DNA of 64,000 nucleotides from Lepidurus packardi (lineage: Eukaryota; Arthropoda; Branchiopoda; Notostraca; Triopsidae), in NCBI GenBank assembly GCA_023053545.1, contig JAKZAN010000093.1:1-64000 (forward strand). Reading direction: 5' to 3'. Under the pieces are notes generated by a model. The model was not told where the DNA came from. It saw only the letters and a program-made list of their open reading frames with translations, and ran no database searches. Position numbers and translations under genes: made by a program. Below are positions 22,260-35,288 of the stretch, piece by piece. Every line of letters starts with the position of its first letter. Within the stretch, counting starts at the first letter, position 1.

Positions 22260-25200
22260 TTCAGTGAGAAAGGAATTCAATCAATCTTAAAGAATTAATT
22301 CAGTCCGTAAGGAACTAATTCAGTCCGTAAGGAATTAATTCAGTCCGTAAGGAATTAATTAAGTCCGTAAGGAATTAATTAAGTCCGTAAGGAATTAATC
22401 AGTCCGTAAGGAATTATTTCAGTCCGTAATTAATTAATTCATTCCTTACGGAATTAATTAAGTCCATAAGGAATTAATTTAGTCTGTAAGGATTTAATTA
22501 AGTCTGTAATGAATTAATTCAGTCCGTAAGGAATAACTTCAGTACGTAAGGAAATAATTCAGTCCGTAATTTATTAATTCAGTACGTAAGGAATTAATTC
22601 AGTCCGTAAGGAATTAATTCAGTCCGTAAGGATTTAATTCAGTCCGTAAGGTATTAATTCAGTCCGTAAGGAATTAATTCAGTCCGTAAGGAATTAATTC
22701 AGTCCGTAAGGAATAAGTTCAGTACGTAAGGAATTAATTCAGTCCGCAATCGATTAATTAAGTCCGTAATGAATTAATTAAGTCCGTATGAAATTAACTC
22801 AGTCCGTAAGGAATTAATTAAGGAATTAATTCAGTCCGTAAGGAATTAATTCAATCCGTAATTACTTAATTCATTCCTTACGGAATTAATTAAGTCCATA
22901 AGGAATTAATTTAGTCTGTAAGGATTTAATTAAGTCCGTAATGAATTAATTCAGTCCGTAAGGAATAACTTCAGTACGTAAGGAAATAATTCAGTCCGTA
23001 ATTTATTAATTCAGTACGTAAGGAATTAATTCAGTCAGTAAGGAATTAATTCAGTCCGTAAGGAACTAATTCAGTCCGTAAGGAATTAATTCAATCCGTA
23101 ATTAATTAATTCATTCCTTACGGAATTAATTAAGTCCATAAGGAATTAATTTAGTCTGTAAGGATTTAATTAAGTCCGTAATGAATTAATTCAGTCCGTA
23201 AGGAATAAGTTCAGTACGTAAGGAATTAATTCAGTCCGTAATCGATTAATTAAGTCCGTAATGAATTAATTCAGTCCGTATGAAATTAATTCAGTCCGTA
23301 AGGAATTAATTCAGTCCGTAAGGAATTAATTCAGTCCGTAAGGAATTATTTCAGTCCGTAATTAATTAATTCATTCCTTACGGAATTAAATAAGTCCATA
23401 AGGAATTAATTCAGTCTGTAAGGATTTAATTAAGTCCGTAATGAATTAATTCAGTCCGTAAGGAATTAATTAAGTCCGTAAGGAATTAATTCAGTCCGTA
23501 AGGAATTAATTCAGTCCGTAAGGAATTAATTCAGTCCGTAAGGAATTAATTCAGTCCGTAAGGAATTAATTAAGTCCGTAAGGAATTAATTAAGTCCGTA
23601 AGGAATTAATTCAGTCCGTAAGGAATTATTTCAGTCCGTAATTAATTAATTCATTCCTTACGGAATTAATTAAGTCCATAAGGAATTAATTTAGTCTGTA
23701 AGGATTTAATTAAGTCTGTAATGAATTAATTCAGTCCGTAAGGAATAACTTCAGTACGTAAGGAAATAATTCAGTCCGTAATTTATTAATTCAGTACGTA
23801 AGGAATTAATTCAGTCCGTAAGGAATTAATTCAGTCCGTAAGGATTTAATTCAGTCCGTAAGGTATTAATTCAGTCCGTAAGGAATTAATTCAGTCCGCA
23901 ATCGATTAATTAAGTCCGTAATGAATTAATTAAGTCCGTATGAAATTAACTCAGTCCGTAAGGAATTAATTAAGGAATTAATTCAGTCCGTAAGGAATTA
24001 TTTCAGTCCGTAATTAATTAATTCATTCCTTACGGAATTAAATAAGTCCATAAGGAATTAATTCAGTCTGTAAGGATTTAATTAAGTCCGTAATGAATTA
24101 ATTCAGTCCGTAAGGAATTAATTAAGTCCGTAAGGAATTAATTCAGTCCGTAAGGAATTAATTCAGTCCGTAAGGAATTAATTCAGTCAGTAAGGAATTA
24201 TTTCAGTCCGTAAGGAATTAATTCAGTCCGTAAGGAATTATTTCAGTCCGTAAGGATTTAATTCAGTCCGTAAGGTATTAATTCAGTCCGTAAGGAATTA
24301 ATTCAGTCCGTAAGGAATTAATTCAGTCCGTAAGGATATATTTCAGTCCGTAAGGAATAAGTTCAGTACGTAAGGAATTAATTCAGTCCGTAATCGATTA
24401 ATTAAGTCCGTAATGAATTAATTCAGTCCGTATGAAATTAACTCAGTCCGTAAGGAATTAATTAAGGAATTAATTCAGTCCGTAAGGTATTAATTCAGTC
24501 CGTAAGGAATTAATTCAGTCCGTAAGGAATTAATTCAGTCCGTAAGGAATAAGTTCAGTACGTAAGGAATTAATTCAGTCCGCAATCGATTAATTAAGTC
24601 CGTAATGAATTAATTAAGTCCGTATGAAATTAACTCAGTCCGTAAGGAATTAATTAAGGAATTAATTCAGTCCGTAAGGAATTATTTCAGTCCGTAATTA
24701 ATTAATTCATTCCTTACGGAATTAAATAAGTCCATAAGGAATTAATTCAGTCTGTAAGGATTTAATTAAGTCCGTAATGAATTAATTCAGTCCGTAAGGA
24801 ATTAATTAAGTCCGTAAGGAATTAATTCAGTCCGTAAGGAATTAATTCAGTCCGTAAGGAATTAATTCAGTCAGTAAGGAATTATTTCAGTCCGTAAGGA
24901 ATTAATTCAGTCCGTAAGGAATTATTTCAGTCCGTAAGGATTTAATTCAGCCCGTAAGGTATTAATTCAGTCCGTAAGGAATTAATTCAGTCCGTAAGGA
25001 ATTAATTCAGTCCGTAAGGATATATTTCAGTCCGTAAGGAATAAGTTCAGTACGTAAGGAATTAATTCAGTCCGTAATCGATTAATTAAGTCCGTAATGA
25101 ATTAATTCAGTCCGTATGAAATTAACTCAGTCCGTAAGGAATTAATTAAGGAATTAATTCAGTCCGTAAGGAATTAATTCAGTCCGTAATTAATTAATTC

Positions 25201-28140
25201 ATTCCTTACGGAATTAATTAAGTCCATAAGGAATTAATTCAGTCTGTAAGGATTTAATTAAGTCCGTAATGAATTAATTCAGACCGTAAGGAATTAATTC
25301 AGTCCGTAAGGAATTAATTCAGTCCGTAAGGAATTAATTCAGTCCGTAACGATTTAATTCAGTCCGTAAGGTATTAATTCAGCCCGTAAGGAATTAATTC
25401 AGTCCGTAAGGAACTAATTCAGTCCGTAAGGAATTAATTCAGTCCGTAAGGAATTAATTCTGTCCGTGAGGATGTAATTCAGTCCGTAAGGTATTAATTC
25501 AGTCCGTAAGGAATTAATTCAGTCCGTAAGGAATTAATTCAGTCCGTAAGGATATAATTCAGTCCGTAAGGAATAAGTTCAGTACGTAAGGAATTAATTC
25601 AGTCCGTAATCGATTAATTAAGTCCGTAATGAATTAATTCAGTCCGTATGAAATTAACTCAGTCCGTTAGGAATTAATTAAGGAATTAATTCAGTCCGTA
25701 AGGAATTAATTCAGTCCGTAATTAATTAATTCATTCCTTACGGAATTAATTAAGTCCATAAGGAATTAATTCAGTCTGTAAGGATTTAATTAAGTCCGTA
25801 ATGAATTAATTCAGTCCGTAATGAATTAATTCAGTCCGTAAGGATTTAATTCAGTCCGTAAGGTATTAATTCAGTCCGTAAGGAATTAATTCAGTCCGTA
25901 AGGAACTAATTCAGTCCGTAAGGAATTAATTCAGTCCGTAAGGAATTAATTCATTCCGTAAGGAATTAATTCTGTCCGTAAGGATGTAATTCAGTCCGTA
26001 AGGTATTAATTCAGTCCGTAAGGAATTAATTCAGTCCGTAAGGAATTAATTCAGCCCGTAAGGAATAAGTTCAGTCCGTAAGGATTTAATTCAGTCCGTA
26101 AGGTATTAATTCAGTCCGTAAGGAATTAATTCAGTCCGTAAGGAATTACTTCAGTCCGTAAGGATATAATTCAGTCCGTAAGGAATAAGTTCAGTACGTA
26201 AGGAATTAATTCAGTCCGTAATCGATTAATTAAGTCCGTAATGAATTAATTAAGTCCGTATGAAATTAACTCAGTCCGTAAGGAATTAATTAAGGAATTA
26301 ATTCAGTCCGTAAGGAATTAATTCAATCCGTAATTACTTAATTCATTCCTTACGGAATTAATTAAGTCCATAAGGAATTAATTTAGTCTGTAAGGATTTA
26401 ATTAAGTCCGTAATGAATTAATTCAGTCCGTAAGGAATAACTTCAGTACGTAAGGAATAACTTCAGTACGTAAGGAATAACTTCAGTACGTAAGGAAATA
26501 ATTCAGTCCAAAATTTATTAATTCAGTACGTAAGGAATTAATTCAGTCAGTAAGGAATTAATTCATTCCGTAAGGAACTAATTCAGTCCGTAAGGAATTA
26601 ATTCAGTCCGTAAGGATTTAATTCAGTCCGTAAGGTATTAATTCAGTCCGTAAGGAATTAATACAGTCCGTAAGGAATAAGTTCAGTACGTAAGGAATTA
26701 ATTCAGTCCGTATGAAATTAATTCAGTCCGTAAGGAATTAATTCAGTCCGTAAGGAATTAATTCAGTCCGTAAGGAATTATTTCAGTCCGTAATTAATTA
26801 ATTCATTCCTTACGGAATTAAATAAGTCCATAAGGAATTAATTCAGTCTGTAAGGATTTAATTAAGTCCGTAATGAATTAATTCAGTCCGTAAGGAATTA
26901 ATTAAGTCCGTAAGGAATTAATTCAATCCGTAAGGAATTAATTCAGTCCGTAAGGAATTAATTCAGTCAGTAAGGAATTATTTCAGTCCGTAAGGAATTA
27001 ATTCAGTCCGTAAGGAATTATTTCAGTCCGTAAGGATTTAATTCAGTCCGTAAGGTATTAATTCAGTCCGTAAGGAATTAATTCAGTCCGTAAGGAATTA
27101 ATTCAGTCCGTAAGGATATATTTCAGTCCGTAAGGAATAAGTTCAGTACGTAAGGAATTAATTCAGTCCGTAATCGATTAATTAAGTCCGTAATGAATTA
27201 ATTCAGTCCGTATGAAATTAACTCAGTCCGTAAGGAATTAATTAAGGAATTAATTCAGTCCGTAATTAATTAATTCAGTCCGTAATTAATTAATTCATTC
27301 CTTACGGAATTAATTAAGTCCATAAGGAATTAATTCTTTCTGTAAGGATTTAATTAAGTCCGTAATGAATTAATTCAGTCCGTAATGAATTAATTCAGTC
27401 CGTAAGGATTTAATTCAGTCCGTAAGGTATTAATTCAGTCCGTAAGGAATTAATTCAGTCCGTAATGAATTAATTCAGTCCGTAAGGAATTAATTCTGTC
27501 CGTAAGGATGTAATTCAGTCCGTGAGGTATTAATTCAGTCCGTAAGGAATTAATTCAGTCCGTAAGGAATTAATTCAGTCCGTAAGGAATTAATTCAGTC
27601 CGTAAGGAATAAGTTCAGTACGTAAGGAATTAATTCAGTCCGTAATGGATTAATTAAGTCCGTAATGAATTAATTCAGTCCGTATGAAATTAATTCAGTC
27701 CGTAAGGAATTCATTAGTCCGTAAGGAATTAATTCAGTAAGAAAGGAATTCAATCAATCCTAAAGAATTAATTCAGTCCGTAAGGAACTAATTCAGTCCG
27801 TAAGGAATTAATTCTGTCCGTAAGGATGTAATTCAGTCCGTAAGGTATTAATTCAGTCCGTAAGGAATTAATTCAGTCCGTAAGGAATTAATTCAGCCCG
27901 TAAGGAATAAGTTCAGTCCGTAAGGATTTAATTCAGTCCGTAAGGTATTAATTCAGTCCGTAAGGAATTAATTCAGTCCGTAAGGAATTACTTCAGTCCG
28001 TAAGGATATAATTCAGTCCGTTAGGAATAAGTTCAGTACGTAAGGAATTAATTCAGTCCGTAATCGATTAATTAAGTCCGTAATGAATTAATTCAGTCCG
28101 TATGAAATTAACTCAGTCCGTAAGGAATTAATTAAGGAAT
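22260..28140 (+). repeat. Irregular zone: many inverted half-units and 12-bp units
   Basis: After one last 19-bp pair (22,260) the long regular blocks stop. Short segments of 350-1,200 bp are shuffled, each typically ending in CCGTATGAAATTAACTCAG, the 12-bp unit AATTAATTAAGG, two ordinary units and an inverted half-unit. 12-bp units begin at 22,812, 23,964, 24,456, 24,648, 25,140, 25,672, 26,284, 27,236 and 28,126. Inverted half-units (CCTTACGG) begin at 22,444, 22,876, 23,116, 23,376, 23,656, 24,028, 24,712, 25,204, 25,736, 26,348, 26,808 and 27,300. AATAACTTCAGTACG is concentrated here (22.5, 23.0, 23.7 kb and three in a row near 26,440). Its complement is a hallmark of the reverse arm. Confidence 0.85.
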
Positions 28141-28680
28141 TAATTCAGTCCGTAATTAATTAATTCAGTCCGTAATTAATTCATTCATTCCTTACGGAAT
28201 TAATTCAGTCCGTAAGGAATTAATTCTGTCCGTAAGGAATTAATTCAGTCCGTAAGGAATTAATTCAGTCCGTAAGGAATTATTTCAGTCCGTAATTAAT
28301 TCATTCATTCCTTACGGAATTAATTAAGTCCATAAGGAATTAATTTAGTCTGTAAGGATTTAATTAAGTCCGTAATGAATTAATTCAGTCCGTAAGGAAT
28401 AACTTCAGTACGTAAGGAAATAATTCAGTAAGTAATGGATTAATAAAGTCCGTAATGAATTAATTCAGTCCGTAAGGAATTAATAAAATCCGTACGGAAT
28501 TAATAAAATCCGTACGGAATTAATTCAGTCCGAAAGGAATTAATTCAGTCCGTAATTAATAAGTTCAGTACGTAAGGAATTAATTCAGTCCGTATTGGAT
28601 TAATTAAGTCCGTAATTAATAAGTTCAGTACGTAAGGAATTAATTAAGTCCGTAATGGATTAATTAATTCCCTAAGTCCC
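28141..28680 (+). repeat. Most scrambled part of the forward arm
   Basis: Two inverted half-units (28,190 and 28,310) have the TTCATTCATTCC spelling, also found at the orientation switch. Units with AATAAAATCCGTACGG (about 28,482-28,518), CAGTAAGTAATGG, CCGAAAGG and CCGTATTGG follow, ending in TTCCCTAAGTCCCTAATG near 28,668. CCGTACGG is otherwise a reverse-arm variant (near 42,096, 42,886, 44,267 and others), so this is the forward-arm stretch most like the reverse arm. Confidence 0.8.
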
Positions 28681-29451
28681 TAATGAATTAATTCAGTCCG
28701 TATGAAATTAATTCAGTCCGTAAGGAATTCATTCAGTCCGTAAGGAATTCATTCAGTCCGTAAGGAATTCATTCAGTCCGTAAGGAATTAATTCAGCGAG
28801 AAAGGAATTCAATCAATCTTAAAGAATTAATTCAATCCGTAAGGAACTAATTCAGTCCGTAACGAATTAATTCAGTCCGTAAGGAAATAATTAAGTCCGT
28901 AAGGAATTAATTAAGTCCGTTAGGAATTAATTCAGTCCGTAAGGATATAATTCAGTCCGTAAGGAATAAGTTCAGTACGTAAGGAATTAATTCAGTCCGT
29001 AATCGATTAATTAAGTCCGTAATGAATTAATTCAGTCCGTATGAAATTAACTCAGTCCGTAAGGAATTAATTAAGGAATTAATTCAGTCCGTAAGGAATT
29101 AATTCAGTCCGTAAGGAATTAATTCAGTCCGTAATTAATTAATTCATTCCTTACGGAATTAATTAAGTCCATAAGGAATTAATTCAGTCTGTAAGGATTT
29201 AATTAAGTCCGTATTGAATTAATTCAGACCGTAAGGAATTAATTCAGTCCGTAAGGAATTAATTCAGTCCGTAAGGAATTAATTCAGGCCGAAAGGATTT
29301 AATTCAGTCCGTAAGGTATTAATTCAGTCCGTAAGGAATTAATTCAGTCCGTATGAAATTAATTCAGTCCGTAAGGAATTCATTCAGTCCGTAAGAAATT
29401 CATTCAGTCCGTAAGGATTTAATTCAGTCCGTAAGGTATTAATTCAGTCCG
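28681..29451 (+). repeat. 771-bp tandem duplication, copy 1
   Basis: 39 units minus nine bases: one 19-bp unit (CAATCAATCTTAAAG) and one 12-bp unit (29,065-29,076). It starts with a CAGCGAGAAAGG unit (28,794) that differs from the usual CAGTGAG. Inverted half-unit at 29,149. Private variants include CCGTTAGGAATT near 28,918 and CAGGCCGAAAGG near 29,285. Confidence 0.86.
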
Positions 29452-30125
29452 TAATGAATTAATTCAGTCCGTATGAAATTAATTCAGTCCGTAAGGAATT
29501 CATTCAGTCCGTAAGGAATTCATTCAGTCCGTAAGGAATTCATTCAGTCCGTAAGGAATTAATTCAGCGAGAAAGGAATTCAATCAATCTTAAAGAATTA
29601 ATTCAATCCGTAAGGAACTAATTCAGTCCGTAACGAATTAATTCAGTCCGTAAGGAAATAATTAAGTCCGTAAGGAATTAATTAAGTCCGTAAGGAATTA
29701 ATTCAGTCCGTAAGGATATAATTCAGTCCGGAAGGAATAAGTTCAGTACGTAATGAATTAATTCAGTCCGTAATCGATTAATTAAGTCCGTAATGAATTA
29801 ATTCAGTCCGTATGAAATTAACTCAGTCCGTAAGGAATTAATTAAGGAATTAATTCAGTCCGTAAGGAATTAATTCAGTCCGTAAGGAATTAATTCAGTC
29901 CGTAATTAATTAATTCATTCCTTACGGAATTAATTAAGTCCATAAGGAATTAATTCAGTCTGTAAGGATTTAATTAAGTCCGTAATGAATTAATTCAGAC
30001 CGTAAGGAATTAATTCAGTCCGTAAGGAATTAATTCAGTCCGTAAGGAATTAATTCAGTCCGTAAGGATTTAATTCAGTCCGTAAGGTATTAATTCAGTC
30101 CGTAAGGAATTAATTCAGTCCGTAA
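29452..30125 (+). repeat. 771-bp tandem duplication, copy 2
   Basis: Landmarks lie 771 bp after copy 1 (CAGCGAG at 29,565, 12-bp unit at 29,836, inverted half-unit at 29,920). The two copies diverge at about 30,112-30,125. A private CCGGAAGG unit lies near 29,728. Confidence 0.86.
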
Positions 30126-30960
30126 GGAACTAATTCAGTCCGTAAGGAATTAATTCAATCCGTAAGGAATTAATTCTGTCCGTGAGGATGTAATTCAGTC
30201 CGTAAGGTATTAATTCAGTCCGTAAGGAATTAATTCAGTCCGTAAGGAATTAATTCAGTCCGTAAGGATATAATTCAGTCCGTAAGGAATAAGTTCAGTA
30301 CGTAAGGAATTAATTCAGTCCGTAATCGATTAATTAAGTCCGTAATGAATTAATTCAGTCCGTATGAAATTAACTCAGTCCGTAAGGAATTAATTAAGGA
30401 ATTAATTCAGTCCGTAAGGAATTAATTCAGTCCGTAATTAATTAATTCATTCCTTACGGAATTAATTAAGTCCATAAGGAATTAATTCAGTCTGTAAGGA
30501 TTTAATTAAGTCCGTAATGAATTAATTCAGTCCGTAATGAATTAATTCAGTCCGTAAGGATTTAATTCAGTCCGTAAGGTATTAATTCAGTCCGTAAGGA
30601 ATTAATTAAGTCCGTAATGAAATAATTCAGTCCGTATGAAATTAATTCAGTCCGTAAGGAATTAATTCAGTCCGTAAGGAATTAATTCAGTCCGTAAGGA
30701 ATTAATTCAGTCCGTAAGGAATTAATTCAGTCCGTAAGGAATTAATTCAGTCCGTAAGGATTTTATTCATTCCGTAAGGTATTAATTCAGTCCGTAAGGA
30801 ATTCATTCAGTCCGTATAGAATTAATTCAGTCCGTAAGGAATTAATTCAGTCCGTAAGGAATTAATTCTGTCCGTGAGGATGTAATTCAGTCCGTAAGGT
30901 ATTAATTCATTCCGTAAGGAATTAATTCAGTCCGTAAGGAATTAATTCAGTCCGTAAGGA
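30126..30960 (+). repeat. Mixed satellite segment
   Basis: Contains a CTGTCCGTGAGGATG unit near 30,176, the 12-bp unit at 30,388-30,399, an inverted half-unit at 30,452, then GATTTTATTC and CCGTATAG units near 30,760-30,830. The junction of the two styles near 30,600 looks like a recombination point between the 25-kb type and the 7.5-kb type of sequence. Confidence 0.72.
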
Positions 30961-33124
30961 ATTAATTCAGTCCGTAAGAAATTAATTCAGTCCGTAAGGA
31001 ATTCATTCAGTCCGTAAGGAATTCATTCAGTCCGTAAGGAATTAATTCAGTCCGTAAGGAATTAATTCAGTCCGTAAGGAATTAATTCAGTCCGTAAGGA
31101 TTTAATTCATTCCGTAAGGAATTAATTCAGTCCGTAAGGAATTAATTCAGTCAGTAAGGAATTAATTTAGTCCGTAAGGAATTAATTCAGTCCGTAAGGA
31201 TTTAATTCAGTCCGTAAGGATTTAATTCAGTCCGTAAGGTATTAATTCAGTCCGTAAGGAATTAATTCAGTCCGTAAGGAATTAATTCAGTCCGTAAGGA
31301 TATAATTCAGTCCGTAATGAATTAATTCAGTCCGTATGAAATTAACTCAGTCCGTAAGGAATTAATTAAGGAATTAATTCAGTCCGTAATTAATTAATTC
31401 AATCCGTAATTAATTAATTCATTCCTTACGGAATTAATTAAGTCCATAAGGAATTAATTCAGTCTGTAAGGATTTGATTAAGTCCGTAATGAATTAATTC
31501 AGTCCGTAAGGAATTAATTCAGTCCGTAAGGAATTAATTTAGTCCGTAAGGAATTAATTCAGTCCGTAAGGAATTAATTAAGTCCGTAATGAAATAATTC
31601 AGTCCGTATGAAATTAATTCAGTCCGTAAGGAATTCATTCAGTCCGTAAGGAATTAATTCAGTCCGTAAGGAATTAATTCAGTCCGTAAGGAATTAATTC
31701 AGTCCGTAAGGAATTAGTTCAGTCCGTAAGGATTTTATTCATTCCGTAAGGTATTAATTCAGTCCGTAAGGAATTAATTCAGTCCGTATAGAATTAATTC
31801 AGTCCGTAAGGAATTAATTCAGTCCGTAAGGAATTAATTCTGTCCGTGAGGATGTAATTCAGTCCGTAAGGTATTAATTCATTCCGTAAGGAATTAATTC
31901 AGTCCGTAAGGAATTAATTCAGTCCGTAAGGAATTAATTCAGTCCGTAAGTAATTAATTCAGTCCGTAAGGAATTCATTCAGTCCGTAAGGAATTCATTC
32001 AGTCCGTAAGGAATTAATTCAGTCCGTAAGGAATTAATTCAGTCCGTAAGGAATTAATTCAGTCCGTAAGGATTTAATTCATTCCGTAAGGTATTAATTC
32101 AGTCCGTAAGGAATTAATTCAGTCCGTAAGGAATTAATTCAGTCCGTAAGGAATTAATTCAGTCCGTAAGGAATTAATTCTGTCCGTGAGGATGTAATTC
32201 AGTCCGTAAGGAATTAATTCAGTCCGTAAGGAATTATTTCAGTCCGTAATTAATTAATTCATTCCTTACGGAATTAAATAAGTCCATAAAGAATTAATTC
32301 AGTCTGTAAGGATTTAATTAAGTCCGTAAGGAATTAATTAAGTCCGTAAGGAATTAATTCAGTCCGTAAGGAATTAATTCAGTCCGTAAGGAATTAATTC
32401 AGTCAGTAAGGAATTAATTTAGTCCGTAAGGAATTAATTCAGTCCGTAAGGATTTAATTCAGTCCGTAAGGATTTAATTCAGTCCGTAAGGTATTAATTC
32501 AGTCCGTAAGGAATTAATTCAGTCCGTAAGGAATTAATTCAGTCCGTAAGGATATAATTCAGTCCGTAATGAATTAATTCAGTCCGTATGAAATTAACTC
32601 AGTCCGTAAGGAATTAATTAAGGAATTAATTCAGTCCGTAAGGAATTAATTCAATCCGTAATTAATTAATTAATTCCTTACGGAAGTAATTAAGTCCATA
32701 AGGAATTAATTCAGTCTGTAAGGAATTAATTCTGTCCGTGAGGATGTAATTCAGTCCGTAAGGAATTAATTCAGTCCGTAAGGAATTATTTCAGTCCGTA
32801 ATTAATTAATTCATTCCTTACGGAATTAAATAAGTCCATAAAGAATTAATTCAGTCTGTAAGGATTTAATTAAGTCCGTAATGAATTAATTCAGTCCGTA
32901 AGGCATTAATTCAGTCCGTAAGGAATTAATTTAGTCCGTAAGGAATTAATTCAGTCCGTAAGGAATTAATTAAGTCCGTAATGAATTAATTCAGTCCGTA
33001 TGAAATTAATTCAGTCCGTAAGGAATTCATTCAGTCCGTAAGGAATTAATTCAGTCCGTAAGGAATTAATTCAGTCCGTAAGGAATTAATTCAGTCCGTA
33101 AGGAATTAATTCAGTCCGTAAGGA
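30961..33124 (+). repeat. 2,164-bp higher-order repeat, copy 1 of 2
   Basis: 109 units minus sixteen bases, explained by two 12-bp units (31,360 and 32,612). Inverted half-units at 31,424, 32,264, 32,676 and 32,816. The one at 32,676 has the spelling TTAATTCCTTACGGAAGTAATT, shared only with its partner at 34,840. All landmarks recur exactly 2,164 bp later. Confidence 0.91.
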
Positions 33125-35288
33125 ATTAATTCAGTCCGTAAGAAATTAATTCAGTCCCTAAGGAATTAATTCAGTCCGTAAGGAATTCATTCAGTCCGTA
33201 AGGAATTAATTCAGTCCGTAAGGAATTAATTCAGTCCGTAAGGAATTAATTCAGTCCGTAAGGATTTAATTCATTCCGTAAGGAATTAATTCAGTCCGTA
33301 AGGAATTAATTCAGTCAGTAAGGAATTAATTTAGTCCGTAAGGAATTAATTCAGTCCGTAAGGATTTAATTCAGTCCGTAAGGATTTAATTCAGTCCGTA
33401 AGGTATTAATTCAGTCCGTAAGGAATTAATTCAGTCCGTAAGGAATTAATTCAGTCCGTAAGGATATAATTCAGTCCGTAATGAATTAATTCAGTCCGTA
33501 TGAAATTAACTCAGTCCGTAAGGAATTAATTAAGGAATTAATTCAGTCCGTAATTAATTAATTCAATCCGTAATTAATTAATTCATTCCTTACGGAATTA
33601 ATTAAGTCCATAAGGAATTAATTCAGTCTGTAAGGATTTGATTAAGTCCGTAATGAATTAATTCAGTCCGTAAGGAATTAATTCAGTCCGTAAGGAATTA
33701 ATTTAGTCCGTAAGGAATTAATTCAGTCCGTAAGGAATTAATTAAGTCCGTAATGAAATAATTCAGTCCGTATGAAATTAATTCAGTCCGTAAGGAATTC
33801 ATTCAGTCCGTAAGGAATTAATTCAGTCCGTAAGGAATTAATTCAGTCCGTAAGGAATTAATTCAGTCCGTAAGGAATTAGTTCAGTCCGTAAGGATTTT
33901 ATTCATTCCGTAAGGTATTAATTCAGTCCGTAAGGAATTAATTCAGTCCGTATAGAATTAATTCAGTCCGTAAGGAATTAATTCAGTCCGTAAGGAATTA
34001 ATTCTGTCCGTGAGGATGTAATTCAGTCCGTAAGGTATTAATTCATTCCGTAAGGAATTAATTCAGTCCGTAAGGAATTAATTCAGTCCGTAAGGAATTA
34101 ATTCAGTCCGTAAGAAATTAATTCAGTCCGTAAGGAATTCATTCAGTCCGTAAGGAATTCATTCAGTCCGTAAGGAATTAATTCAGTCCGTAAGGAATTA
34201 ATTCAGTCCGTAAGGAATTAATTCAGTCCGTAAGGATTTAATTCATTCCGTAAGGTATTAATTCAGTCCGTAAGGAATTAATTCAGTCCGTAAGGAATTA
34301 ATTCAGTCCGTAAGGAATTAATTCAGTCCGTAAGGAATTAATTCTGTCCGTGAGGATGTAATTCAGTCCGTAAGGAATTAATTCAGTCCGTAAGGAATTA
34401 TTTCAGTCCGTAATTAATTAATTCATTCCTTACGGAATTAAATAAGTCCATAAAGAATTAATTCAGTCTGTAAGGATTTAATTAAGTCCGTAAGGAATTA
34501 ATTAAGTCCGTAAGGAATTAATTCAGTCCGTAAGGAATTAATTCAGTCCGTAAGGAATTAATTCAGTCAGTAAGGAATTAATTTAGTCCGTAAGGAATTA
34601 ATTCAGTCCGTAAGGATTTAATTCAGTCCGTAAGGATTTAATTCAGTCCGTAAGGTATTAATTCAGTCCGTAAGGAATTAATTCAGTCCGTAAGGAATTA
34701 ATTCAGTCCGTAAGGATATAATTCAGTCCGTAATGAATTAATTCAGTCCGTATGAAATTAACTCAGTCCGTAAGGAATTAATTAAGGAATTAATTCAGTC
34801 CGTAAGGAATTAATTCAATCCGTAATTAATTAATTAATTCCTTACGGAAGTAATTAAGTCCATAAGGAATTAATTCAGTCTGTAAGGAATTAATTCTGTC
34901 CGTGAGGATGTAATTCAGTCCGTAAGGAATTAATTCAGTCCGTAAGGAATTATTTCAGTCCGTAATTAATTAATTCATTCCTTACGGAATTAAATAAGTC
35001 CATAAAGAATTAATTCAGTCTGTAAGGATTTAATTAAGTCCGTAATGAATTAATTCAGTCCGTAAGGCATTAATTCAGTCCGTAAGGAATTAATTTAGTC
35101 CGTAAGGAATTAATTCAGTCCGTAAGGAATTAATTAAGTCCGTAATGAATTAATTCAGTCCGTATGAAATTAATTCAGTCCGTAAGGAATTCATTCAGTC
35201 CGTAAGGAATTAATTCAGTCCGTAAGGAATTAATTCAGTCCGTAAGGAATTAATTCAGTCCGTAAGGAATTAATTCAGTCCGTAAGGA
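33125..35288 (+). repeat. 2,164-bp higher-order repeat, copy 2 of 2
   Basis: Half-units at 33,588, 34,428, 34,840 and 34,980 and 12-bp units at 33,524 and 34,776 match copy 1. Its first few units include CAGTCCCTAAGG near 33,155, which differs from copy 1. After 35,288 the sequence continues differently. Confidence 0.91.

Noticed and set aside
28482-28518. AATAAA polyadenylation-like motif (also near 13,230 and in TTAATAAATTACGG of the reverse arm)
   Set aside because: It arises from single base changes in an AT-rich unit, with no transcript structure around it.
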